Below the pieces are notes generated by a model. That model made no database searches. It saw only the letters and a list, made by a program, of their open reading frames with translations, and was not told the origin of the DNA. From NCBI GenBank assembly GCA_029263015.1, contig JAJCYI010000187.1, positions 1-64,000 of the forward strand: a stretch of 64,000 nucleotides of DNA. The letters are read 5' to 3'. Below, in pieces: positions 24,191 to 32,558 of the stretch. Position 1 is the stretch's first letter. Each line of letters opens with the position of its first letter. Position numbers and translations under genes: made by a program. Source of the stretch: Saprospiraceae bacterium. Its GTDB lineage: Bacteria; Bacteroidota; Bacteroidia; Chitinophagales; Saprospiraceae.

Positions 24191-27100
24191 TTGAAGCGAA
24201 AAGGTGTCAAACAAGATTCCAGTAGAACGGCAATTTCACTAAAAGGCGTAGAAAATGCTATTGTCGATTCTGATGTGAAAGTAGATGGTAACTTTCACAT
24301 CGGCAATAATTACTATGGACATGCGGAGCGATTTGTCCCACCCGTCCTCCCATTCGAAAGACCCTTACCCCATCTCACCCGCCAAATCCTCAAAAAACAA
24401 GACGCAGATGGCCTTGTTCCTTTGCTTGGAGGACAAAATGGATACGACTTGTTGGAAGAACTATCCCAACATGGCACCATCGTCCTTCTCGGTGACGCTG
24501 GCATGGGCAAATCAACCGAACTGGAATGGCTATGCCATGAGCTGAAAGATAGCGGAGATTGGATACCCATTTTCAAGTCGTTGGGCGGCAAAAAATATTT
24601 GGCAGACCTGCCTTGCATTCCAAAAGAGGTAGAAGACAAAATCGTTCTCGTCCTTGATGGCTTGGACGAATCGAACTTGCAGGAAGCCAAAACTTCCATT
24701 GAAAATTTCCGGACTGACCATACCAACGCCAAAATCCTCATCTCTTGCCGGAGCAATGCCTATTCCAACACTTTGCAAAACTTCGAGGTCTATTATCTTG
24801 GTAAGTTAGCGTACCTTCAAATCCAACAATACACACAAGAGAAGCTTGGGCATTTCAGCAAAACATTCCTGCAATATTGGAGAGACAAGCATCATTGGAA
24901 CCAAAGCCAGCTTATTGACAATCCTTTTTTCTTGGTTCATATCTGCGAGTATGTCAAAGACAAGGGTGACAAAATGCCTGATTCACTGGGCGAAGTATTT
25001 GAGCACCTGATTGAAAAGACCTTTGATTCACGGCTACCTGTCCTCAGCCATTTCGGAGATGGCGATGTCTCTGACACCCGCAAAATCTATCGCCAACTGT
25101 TGGGAAAACTGGCTTTCGTGATGGAGTGTCGGGGTGATAATGTGATTTCCAATGAAGAGCTGGCACAACTTATTTCTGATAAGAATCAAAGAGACGAGTT
25201 GATAGGCAGATCCTCTCTGCTCGAATTGCAGGAAAATAATTGGCGCTTCGCCCACAACAATTTCCAGGAATACCTCGCTGCCAAAGTGTTATCTAACGCC
25301 AACAATTTCGACGCAATCAAAAAAGCCCTCAGCGCAGGGCCTGATTTCAGACACTTGAAATGGACCTGGATAAATACCCTTTCTTTCCTGATGGACTTGT
25401 GGGACAACGCCGAACCGAAGAAAAAAAATCTACTCGATTGGCTTGCCGAAAACGCCCTTGAACCGCTGATAAAAATCGGGAGCTTTGAACCAGATAAAAT
25501 TCCGTCAACGGACCGAGAGCATATTTTTAAACTTGCCTTCGAAGCTTGCAAAAGCGAAGACCTTATCGTCGGTTCGCACCATTACAACTATTGGGAGATG
25601 GCGAAGTTTGGTGAAAGCCCTGAGACTATCCGGTATTTAACGGACGAACTCCGAGTTGCTAAGACACCCACCGTCAAAGGGAATGCGCTGATCTTGTTGA
25701 AAGGAATGAAAGGTCGTTTACTTATTGGAGAGACGAGGGTCTTGTTGCGGGAATTATTGCTCGAAAGTATTTATGATTATGAAGGTAACACACCTGCCAA
25801 TCGGCACTATGCGGTGGAAGCATTTTCGCATTTGTTTACTGACATCAAAAAAGAAGAGGCGATAAAAATGGTGGAGATGTTTTTTGATTCCGAACATCCA
25901 TTGGAAAGAACCTCTGCTTATGGTCTCATAGAAAAACAAAACCTCCAGATTCAATTTATGGAACACCTTATTAGGCGTTTCCATGAGTTGGATGATTATA
26001 CTTGGAGAAAAGGAGAGATGCATTATGTCAGTGAGGATTTGCAAATGGAGAACTGCTTTGAGAAAATGGATAGCGAAGATGCATTAATTTGTTTTTTTGA
26101 AAAATATCCAGGCACAATTGAAAACAAATGGGATGGCCAAAAGAAGCCACTTAATTCGATGCTCGAAAAATTGGATAGGAAAGATGTTTCTCCAAGCGGT
26201 ATAAAGCGGATATTTCAAGCGATGAAAGAACTGTTTGCCGATTGGATTGGACTGCCAACAGGAGGTGACCAGGATTTGGTCATTAAGTTTATAAGGAAGT
26301 ACAATCTTGAATTTAGCTTTTTCTGCCATTGTATTGATACGGACGCAATGTGGGCAGCGCATCCTTTTTTCAGTAAAAAGGGAATAGATTATTTAGTCAA
26401 AAAATACAAGGAAGAAACCTATGACAGAAAATGGTGGGAAAATTACCAGTACTGGACAGGTGTATACAAAAAAGACCTTCTGCCATTGCTGAACTGGCGC
26501 TTGAATGAAGTCGCTGAAGAACCATTCCCTCTACCATTCATTCAACCCGCAATAAACCATGAACAACGTCGAAAAGAAAAATCAATAGAAGAAAAGTCAT
26601 TTTATTTTAACATAGAGAAATTCATAAGCGTCGTTAAAGACATTTTTATTAAGTCTGAAAAAAATAGCTTTAAGAGGAAGGAGGTATTTGAAGTCAAGCG
26701 AGCGATAATCAAATCCGAAGAAGATTTTTATGATCGGTATCCAAACGCTATCATTTGGTTCATTGATGACCACCCTTTGAAAACAAAAGAAGAATTGGTT
26801 CAAATCATTCGAGAAAATTGGGATTGGATTTCTATCAACCAAGTCAAAAAATTCCTGATCAATAATCAGAGGGAAATTGAAAAAATTCCTGAGCTTGGAT
26901 TAAATAAGGAAGAAATAGGTGTGGTTAAGAATTGGTGTAATATACAGATAGAGAGGATTGATTGGAATGGTACATACACCTACGCTGATGTTGCCTTTGT
27001 CTGGTTTGTCACCCATTTTCATTTTACCCAATATTCAGAAGAAACTTATTTACAAATGGTTGGCTCCGGACTGCAAAATCATGGTGTCTCTGTAAATATC

Positions 27101-27967
27101 ATAGAGTTTTTAAAGCACTACAAACCAGAGCTGTCGTCAAAACTTAAGGAAAGGGTTTTGGAAAACATACGTTTGGAAAAAGCCCAGGGATATGAACTGC
27201 ACCTTCATTTCGACTTTGTCAGAGACCACCAATTAACAGAAGCGATATACGACTTGCGCCCCTACATTGAAAAACAAGAAGATTATTCCTATAATGCATT
27301 GCGGGTATATATTTCACTTGTTGGTCACGATGATTTCTTGCTTGGATTGTTCAAGATTGTTCAACCAGACCCTAACGTCTACCTGGAACAAACCCTCCTC
27401 GACCATTTCTCCGCGCAAGGCAACGAAGCATTTGAAAAAAACCTGCTGCAAAAACTCGCTGCTTCCGCTGACTCGGAGCAGCAAATGACCTATGCCCGTT
27501 ACCTGCTTCGGGAGGACAATTTAGTTGGCTTGCAATTCCTCGCAGGCTACATCGAGCGGGAGAAAAAGTCACCGTTTTCTGCACATATGGGCAATCGAGA
27601 TTATCAATTTGAAAACCCGATGGGCATTCTGGTTTTGCTCCGGTTTTTCGATTATGGATATGATGCGTCCATACCACAAGATATTTTTGATAGCCTTGCA
27701 AGTATTGGAAGATACATGCTCCTGCATCTCGCTGCTTGTCAGGGCAGGCGATATTTTGAATTGGTCCGAAATGCCATTGTCGAACATTTGAATTGGCAGA
27801 CCAGCTTGAACCAAGTTACCGAAAGGCAAAATGAATGGCTCGAAATTGACCGCCCGGAAGGCATAAAACAACTCCGATACCTATTGAAAGACCTCGAATT
27901 TAACCATCACCAAAAACAACAAACCACCATTGTAGAAGCAGTAAAAGTCTGGGAAAAACTGTCGTAA
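24191..27967 (+). CDS. NACHT-type STAND NTPase with N-terminal signalling motif
   Basis: 1258 residues from a TTG start at 24191. The frame is closed by a stop at 24161 and contains no ATG before it. Residues 22-40 (NAIVDSDVKVDGNFHIGNN) carry the same glycine-rich motif as the nucleosidase at 9585. The NACHT domain follows: Walker A GDAGMGKS (101-108), Walker B IVLVLDGLDE (151-160), then a sensor-1-type ILISCRSNAY and the winged-helix region with FAHNNFQEYLAAKVL, a hallmark of NACHT proteins. The remaining about 850 residues are helical HEAT-like repeats, probably the sensing part. Such NLR-like proteins oligomerise on infection and template effectors through their N-terminal motif. It lies 71 bases after the SPFH-like gene. 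Confidence 0.88.
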   Translation: MKRKGVKQDSSRTAISLKGVENAIVDSDVKVDGNFHIGNNYYGHAERFVPPVLPFERPLPHLTRQILKKQDADGLVPLLGGQNGYDLLEELSQHGTIVLLGDAGMGKSTELEWLCHELKDSGDWIPIFKSLGGKKYLADLPCIPKEVEDKIVLVLDGLDESNLQEAKTSIENFRTDHTNAKILISCRSNAYSNTLQNFEVYYLGKLAYLQIQQYTQEKLGHFSKTFLQYWRDKHHWNQSQLIDNPFFLVHICEYVKDKGDKMPDSLGEVFEHLIEKTFDSRLPVLSHFGDGDVSDTRKIYRQLLGKLAFVMECRGDNVISNEELAQLISDKNQRDELIGRSSLLELQENNWRFAHNNFQEYLAAKVLSNANNFDAIKKALSAGPDFRHLKWTWINTLSFLMDLWDNAEPKKKNLLDWLAENALEPLIKIGSFEPDKIPSTDREHIFKLAFEACKSEDLIVGSHHYNYWEMAKFGESPETIRYLTDELRVAKTPTVKGNALILLKGMKGRLLIGETRVLLRELLLESIYDYEGNTPANRHYAVEAFSHLFTDIKKEEAIKMVEMFFDSEHPLERTSAYGLIEKQNLQIQFMEHLIRRFHELDDYTWRKGEMHYVSEDLQMENCFEKMDSEDALICFFEKYPGTIENKWDGQKKPLNSMLEKLDRKDVSPSGIKRIFQAMKELFADWIGLPTGGDQDLVIKFIRKYNLEFSFFCHCIDTDAMWAAHPFFSKKGIDYLVKKYKEETYDRKWWENYQYWTGVYKKDLLPLLNWRLNEVAEEPFPLPFIQPAINHEQRRKEKSIEEKSFYFNIEKFISVVKDIFIKSEKNSFKRKEVFEVKRAIIKSEEDFYDRYPNAIIWFIDDHPLKTKEELVQIIRENWDWISINQVKKFLINNQREIEKIPELGLNKEEIGVVKNWCNIQIERIDWNGTYTYADVAFVWFVTHFHFTQYSEETYLQMVGSGLQNHGVSVNIIEFLKHYKPELSSKLKERVLENIRLEKAQGYELHLHFDFVRDHQLTEAIYDLRPYIEKQEDYSYNALRVYISLVGHDDFLLGLFKIVQPDPNVYLEQTLLDHFSAQGNEAFEKNLLQKLAASADSEQQMTYARYLLREDNLVGLQFLAGYIEREKKSPFSAHMGNRDYQFENPMGILVLLRFFDYGYDASIPQDIFDSLASIGRYMLLHLAACQGRRYFELVRNAIVEHLNWQTSLNQVTERQNEWLEIDRPEGIKQLRYLLKDLEFNHHQKQQTTIVEAVKVWEKLS

Positions 27968-28209
27968 GCACCGATATGGTTTTCCATAAAATGCCAACTA
28001 AATTCGGCGGGGCATCAAATGTAAAGCTGGCTTTATTGCCAATGCTCCTTTTGAAAAATGTACAAGAGCATAAGGATTGTTAAGGTTTTAGTGGGTAACG
28101 ATGAATCATCCGTCAATTTATCTCAGCCTTACACTTGATGCACCGCAAATAAAGAATATTCACCTCCTTTGATAGCAGCAGGTTCTGAAAAGGAATAAAT
28201 CCACCCACT

Positions 28210-29766
28210 ATGTGCAATCACCAAAATAAAAAACCTTATGTCCCAAACCTCGCCACCACCTGCACCATCCAAAACTGGTACGCTCATGCCGACACAGCCA
28301 ATATGGAGTATCCAAACCTTCCGCACGACAGCAAAGGGCGTTGTATCTTTCATAGTCAGGATAGGAATTGGAAAACCGCCAACCAATGCGGGGAGCGCTT
28401 CGCCGAACTGTTCGCAGTCATGGCAGGGGACGAGCAATTGAGTGACTTAGATTTCCGGGAAGCCGTGCTGATGGGTATCGAAGTGGGAGGTGAACAGGCA
28501 GAAAGAACCCATGCCATACGGGAAAAGCACATATCCATCAGCAATCTGAACATATCGAAGCCGATACGCTTCCAAGGTGCAAGGTTTTTGGAACAATTGG
28601 TCATTTCTGAATTAGATTGTACAGAATCGGTGAATTTTGACGAAGCCGTTTTCAAAGATGGCATGACCCTGAAGCATTGCCATTTCAAAGAATTTGTGTC
28701 TTTTGGTGCTGAATGCCGATTTGAGCACAACGCCATCCTCGAAGGTTGCCAGTTTGAGCAATTTGTAAGTTTCAATGAGGCAGTTTTTATGAAACAATTC
28801 TGCATGTCGGATGTACATTGTTGGCATGTGGCCTATTTCGAGCAGATGAACCAGATAGCCGACGACCTGATTTGTCAGTTTTTCAATGTTCGGTTTGATG
28901 ATTATACTTCTTTTTCCAACAGCGTGTTCAATTCTTCTGTGCAGTTCGAATATTGCCGCTTTGGGGCAGAGACGCATTTTGAAAATACGGCCTTCAGGCA
29001 ACGCTTGCAATTGGTAAAGCCAGTTGTCGGGGAAAAAATCTATTTCATGGGCACCCGACCCGGTGTCAAGCTCTTTGAAAATGCTGTTGATATAGAATTG
29101 ACCGAAGAGAGTTTTGGCCCTGCCGGGCAAATCATTTTCCAAAATGCCAACCTCTTCAATTCCAACCCGCCTTTTAAGGAAAAATTGCGTACACTGGAGC
29201 TGAATCATCAGGTCGAAATCCGAGAGGGGTGCCTGTTGTACCGGACTTCCATCGAGCGGGTGTTCGAATATTCGCAGTTGGGGCAATTCTTAGTGGAAGA
29301 CCTTGCCCGTGTATTTGCCCGCTATTTTGAGACAAAGCATTTACGCTCCCTGAAAGTGGATGTGATGCGTGATCTGAAAACAGAAATAATAAGGGTTGTT
29401 TTTCATACCGATGAATCCATGAGCATCCCAGAATTTGAGAATTTATTACAAGATGCCCAACAGGAGATGCTGGAATTTATGGCAAGCCCACCCCAACAGC
29501 CCGGCGCACTGATGGCTGACCACTTACTGCAAATGAGCCAAGTCTGGCAACGGTTATTTGTGGCGCAATCGCTCCCGTTGCTTGAACACTTTTTTGCCAA
29601 TCCGGACGAAGCCGAAATGGAAAGGATTAGGAAGCTGCTGAATCTTACGGTAAATGTTCATGTGAAAAATGCTGTGATTAACAGCCAAATCGATGCAGGA
29701 GGGAATATCGTAGTTGGTGACGCTGCCTTGACAACACAAAAACAAATCATTTCATCATCAAAATAA
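28210..29766 (+). CDS. Pentapeptide-like beta-helix protein with C-terminal signalling motif
   Basis: 518 residues. The N-terminus (1-70) has a Cys/His pattern (Cys2, TCTIQNWYAH, RCIFHSQDRNWK, ANQCGERF) that could bind zinc. Residues about 75-330 form irregular pentapeptide-like coils: 'dF.eAvF', VNFDEAVFKDG, FVSFGAECRFEHN, FVSFNEAVF, YTSFSNSVFNSS, ETHFENTAF. This suggests a right-handed beta-helix. Residues 340-480 are helical. The end (487-504, NAVINSQIDAGGNIVVGD) is the shared signalling motif, so the protein is probably an effector or substrate recruited by the NACHT protein upstream, or a partner of the adaptor 9 bases downstream. What it does when recruited cannot be told from the sequence. 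Confidence 0.65.
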   Translation: MCNHQNKKPYVPNLATTCTIQNWYAHADTANMEYPNLPHDSKGRCIFHSQDRNWKTANQCGERFAELFAVMAGDEQLSDLDFREAVLMGIEVGGEQAERTHAIREKHISISNLNISKPIRFQGARFLEQLVISELDCTESVNFDEAVFKDGMTLKHCHFKEFVSFGAECRFEHNAILEGCQFEQFVSFNEAVFMKQFCMSDVHCWHVAYFEQMNQIADDLICQFFNVRFDDYTSFSNSVFNSSVQFEYCRFGAETHFENTAFRQRLQLVKPVVGEKIYFMGTRPGVKLFENAVDIELTEESFGPAGQIIFQNANLFNSNPPFKEKLRTLELNHQVEIREGCLLYRTSIERVFEYSQLGQFLVEDLARVFARYFETKHLRSLKVDVMRDLKTEIIRVVFHTDESMSIPEFENLLQDAQQEMLEFMASPPQQPGALMADHLLQMSQVWQRLFVAQSLPLLEHFFANPDEAEMERIRKLLNLTVNVHVKNAVINSQIDAGGNIVVGDAALTTQKQIISSSK

Positions 29767-29774
29767 CAAGTCTT

Positions 29775-30536
29775 ATGCTCGAAGCTGCTAAAAAGTATGC
29801 TCTATCCCTTCTCCTCCAAAGTGAGGAAGTCAATATATTTCCGAAAGATTTTGTCTCTGCTGCCATTCGGTGGGTTAATTCCTGGTTTCTCGTGGACGAC
29901 CCAGTGGCAGAAGCTATTGTCGGCCTTCCTGGCAATGAGGAAGCCAAGGCCAAAATCGTAGAAACCAAACTTCCTAAGTTGCTGGAAAACCCTAAGTTTC
30001 TCGAAGAACTGAAAATCCAATTGGGCGAACTTGAACGCCAGAAAACCCGTGTAAAAAATCTGGTTGATGGGACTTCCGAGATCGAAGCTGAAGGAAGTGT
30101 CACTGTTGGTGACAAGGGCATTGTGGAAGATGACAACTATATCCAAAAGAACATAGTGAAAGGGAAAATCAAAGCAGGACAGGATGTCAACATAGGTGAT
30201 ACCTACCATCAGAAAGGTGACAATTTCAGCATTGTCAACAACTATTTCCAACATTTGCCAATGGATGCTCCTGTCCCTATTGCTGCGCTTATTGGCCTTA
30301 AAAAGGAACTTCACAATCACGTCTCCAAAGGAAACATCGGCGAAGCCATTGACAAGCTTGTTGGACTGAGTGGTCAAACTAAAGATTTCCAGAACACTAT
30401 CATCCAACTTTCCGGCAGGTGGGCAGAGCTTAGGCGACAAAAGAAAAAGGGCGTATTGAGTACTTCGGAAGCTAACCTTGAAAGGGCAAGGATTGATGTT
30501 GCCTTGCTGGAGTTAATAGAGGAAATTCCGGGATGA
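29775..30536 (+). CDS. Adaptor with two signalling motifs and a C-terminal EAD11 domain
   Basis: 253 residues. Residues 1-92 are helical with a linker-like stretch similar in kind to that of the nucleosidase. Two copies of the glycine-rich motif follow: 95-113 (NLVDGTSEIEAEGSVTVGD) and 126-142 (NIVKGKIKAGQDVNIGD). The C-terminal about 85 residues are an Effector-Associated Domain 11: LKKELHNHVSKGNIGEAIDK, IIQLSGRWAELRRQKKKG, then LSTSEANLERARIDVALLEL. EADs couple effectors to their sensors by homotypic contact, and the matching domain is at the N-terminus of the 891-residue protein at 19145. The combination makes this a natural bridge between the NACHT/nucleosidase/pentapeptide group and the ubiquitin-like operon. 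It starts 8 bases after the upstream stop. Confidence 0.75.
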   Translation: MLEAAKKYALSLLLQSEEVNIFPKDFVSAAIRWVNSWFLVDDPVAEAIVGLPGNEEAKAKIVETKLPKLLENPKFLEELKIQLGELERQKTRVKNLVDGTSEIEAEGSVTVGDKGIVEDDNYIQKNIVKGKIKAGQDVNIGDTYHQKGDNFSIVNNYFQHLPMDAPVPIAALIGLKKELHNHVSKGNIGEAIDKLVGLSGQTKDFQNTIIQLSGRWAELRRQKKKGVLSTSEANLERARIDVALLELIEEIPG

Positions 30537-30576
30537 GCTTCTCAAAGTACTCTTTGCATTTTAGTCTGAATAAGCC

Positions 30577-30948
30577 ATGGCCAAATGGACTGCAACCACA
30601 TCGTTTCAAGCCTGTAGGACGAGAGGGGAGTATAAAAATATGTATTGTTACCCGGCAATCGCTTGTCCAGGGGGCATGTCCTACGGTAATGAAAATGGGG
30701 TCAGAACAGTAACACAAGCTATTGTGCGGAAAGGTTACCGTGAAAAAACAAAAATTTGTTGTTGTAAAGTGGCTAGCCAGTTGTTCCTGGCCGGCCACCA
30801 GGATGAAATCCATCTCATCAATGACGAACAGGGTATTTTAAAATATGGCTGTACTGCCTGTTTTGTAGAAGAAGGGCTGTACAAAAAAATTATGGCTGAG
30901 TTTGAGAACGAAATTTCACCAACCCCACCTGTTGACGATCCATTTTAA
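30577..30948 (+). CDS. Hypothetical protein, paralogue of the convergent gene at 31028-31429
   Basis: 123 residues (the true start may be a later Met). The C-terminal half reads LFLAGHQDEIHLINDEQGIL, then KYGCTACFVEEGLYKKIMAEF, and matches the minus-strand gene 80 bases away (LFMDDYQDEIFLINDEHG, KKYGHAAYFIKESLYKKVM). The N-terminal part is Cys-rich and less related. No known family. The pattern of two strands, a turn and a helix suggests a small alpha/beta domain. It is the last plus-strand gene of the cluster, 40 bases after the adaptor. Confidence 0.5.
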   Translation: MAKWTATTSFQACRTRGEYKNMYCYPAIACPGGMSYGNENGVRTVTQAIVRKGYREKTKICCCKVASQLFLAGHQDEIHLINDEQGILKYGCTACFVEEGLYKKIMAEFENEISPTPPVDDPF

Positions 30949-31027
30949 TTCAACCCCTGACTTCGAATAAATTACGAAAATCTTTTCGCTACAAGCAATT
31001 GCCGATCATTTAGTCAACCAATGAGGT

Positions 31028-31429
31028 TTAAGATAGATGAAAAATGTCTTGAATTGTCAAAAAATCAGTTTCCTTTTCCATACCCCCCCCGTTATCACAT
31101 ATCTCAGGATGAGAAAATTGTTCTCTCCCAAAACTGACCATGACTTTCTTGTAAAGGCTTTCCTTTATAAAATAAGCTGCATGCCCATACTTTTTCAATC
31201 CATGTTCATCATTGATAAGAAAAATCTCGTCTTGGTAGTCGTCCATGAACAATTGGGATTCAGGAAAAGATACAGCTATGAATCGAGAAATTTCTTTAGC
31301 AGGTTTGAAATCTAAAATGCATTCAGGCACAAAAGACTTTCCGTTTTCAACAGGATGAACTTGGTTTGATCCTATGTTAAGGTTTGTATTGTTTTTGTCC
31401 CCCACTAAAATAAATCTTTCATTTCCCAC
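31028..31429 (-). CDS. Hypothetical protein, paralogue of the gene at 30577-30948
   Basis: 133 residues, MGNERFILVGDKNNTNLNIG at the start. The middle (about 55-105) shares about half its residues with the plus-strand neighbour, as set out there. The N-terminus contains 'LVGDKNNTNLNIGSNQV', which is loosely like the glycine-rich signalling motif but lacks the GGN core, so I do not count it. It lies between the two oppositely directed conflict clusters, 91 bases after the end of the minus-strand nucleosidase. Function unknown. Confidence 0.5.
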   Translation of the reverse strand: MGNERFILVGDKNNTNLNIGSNQVHPVENGKSFVPECILDFKPAKEISRFIAVSFPESQLFMDDYQDEIFLINDEHGLKKYGHAAYFIKESLYKKVMVSFGREQFSHPEICDNGGGMEKETDFLTIQDIFHLS

Positions 31430-31520
31430 TATGCTTTCCCCATCCCCCTATATTGATTTAGTCAACAATAATTCTAACGCGGTTTTTGAAATCAATAAAA
31501 TCATTTACTTTCTCTGCCTA

Positions 31521-32558
31521 TTATAGCATTTCAAATTGAGCTTTTACATCAATATTCCCTGGGTAATCATCTTTCACTGTACTCAATAAGGCAATAAATG
31601 TAATCTTCCCGCCACCCCCAAATTTTAGTAGCCGGATGGCTTCTGCCCATTGACCTTTCCCAGTTGTGGTCAACGGTACTAATGATAAGTCCCCGCCTGC
31701 TCGAATCCAAATTCCTTGGTCTTCTATACCACGAGGATAGAGTTTGCACATTATCTCAATCAACTGGTTTTCAGGCTTGGTCGAACCACCTTGTAGCAGA
31801 TTATCCAATTGGTTTATCACCCCAAAAAGAAACGCTGACACATTTTGGGAAGCGTAAGGTTGGGAACCTTGGCCATCCATTTCGCCCTTATCATTGACAA
31901 GATCAGAAACCCCACGAAGTAGCAGACTTTTTACAGCTGGTCTAGAGCGGCAAACTGTTAGAAACCCCAAGCCCTCCATTTCTATTGCTAAGGCGTGACT
32001 TGCGTTTTGTTTTATGAACCTATGTAAATCCGATGAATAAGAAGCATCTACTTTCTCTCCAGATGCTATCGTACCCGTGAACGTTTTTATTTCAGATGCA
32101 AATTGTTTGTCAGTTAATTTGGCCGCAATCTCCTTCCACTCATTACTTTTTGAATAAGAAGTGGCAAACCTTTCAAGGTCATAGGAAGATGTACCGAATT
32201 GAGGCCTGGACTTGAAGTTTTCGGCTTCTGCTTTTCCACGTTCATAGCCTATAACATCGGAACCAATTACAATATCACCCACACAAACATCTTTTAAACC
32301 TCCGGCCACACCCACAAAAAATGTATAGCTTGGATTAAAGTACTCTAAAGCCCGCTCCGTTTCTAAGGCTGCATTGACATTGGTTTGGTCTGTCCGCCCT
32401 ACAATTACCTCTAATGGTTCTTTTCCATTTAAAAGGAAACCTTTGGTATAATCAGTTTTGGTGATTGGGTGCTTAACCAAACTGATATTAGATAAGTGCT
32501 TTTCAACTGCTTCCCGCTCAACTTCAAGTGCGGTTAGAATTACTATTTTTTGATTCAT
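31521..32558 (-). CDS. Nucleosidase (PNP_UDP fold) effector with C-terminal EAD1
   Basis: 345 residues. The nucleosidase domain (1-250) has KIVILTALEVEREAV, the glycine loop FFVGVAGGLKDVCVGD, the purine-site ALAIEMEGLGFL and LLRGVSDLV. The C-terminal about 80 residues are Effector-Associated Domain 1: LIEIMCKLYPRGIEDQGIW, RAGGDLSLVPL, GKGQWAEAIRLLKFGGGG. The gene upstream (GAP1) ends in the same EAD1 (GIWEAAGGD, GKEMWKQAI), so effector and GTPase-system component are expected to bind each other through it. The start overlaps the GAP1 stop by 4 bases (ATGA type). In published EAD/GTPase systems the nucleosidase is the cell-killing output. It is related to the other nucleosidase at 9585 but uses a different coupling module. 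Confidence 0.88.
   Translation of the reverse strand: MNQKIVILTALEVEREAVEKHLSNISLVKHPITKTDYTKGFLLNGKEPLEVIVGRTDQTNVNAALETERALEYFNPSYTFFVGVAGGLKDVCVGDIVIGSDVIGYERGKAEAENFKSRPQFGTSSYDLERFATSYSKSNEWKEIAAKLTDKQFASEIKTFTGTIASGEKVDASYSSDLHRFIKQNASHALAIEMEGLGFLTVCRSRPAVKSLLLRGVSDLVNDKGEMDGQGSQPYASQNVSAFLFGVINQLDNLLQGGSTKPENQLIEIMCKLYPRGIEDQGIWIRAGGDLSLVPLTTTGKGQWAEAIRLLKFGGGGKITFIALLSTVKDDYPGNIDVKAQFEML

Noticed and set aside
31028-31429. Glycine-rich signalling motif at the N-terminus of the 133-residue protein
   Set aside because: LVGDKNNTNLNIGSNQV shares only G-D and N-x-x-I-G spacing. The N-x-[VI]..S-x-I..GGN core is missing.
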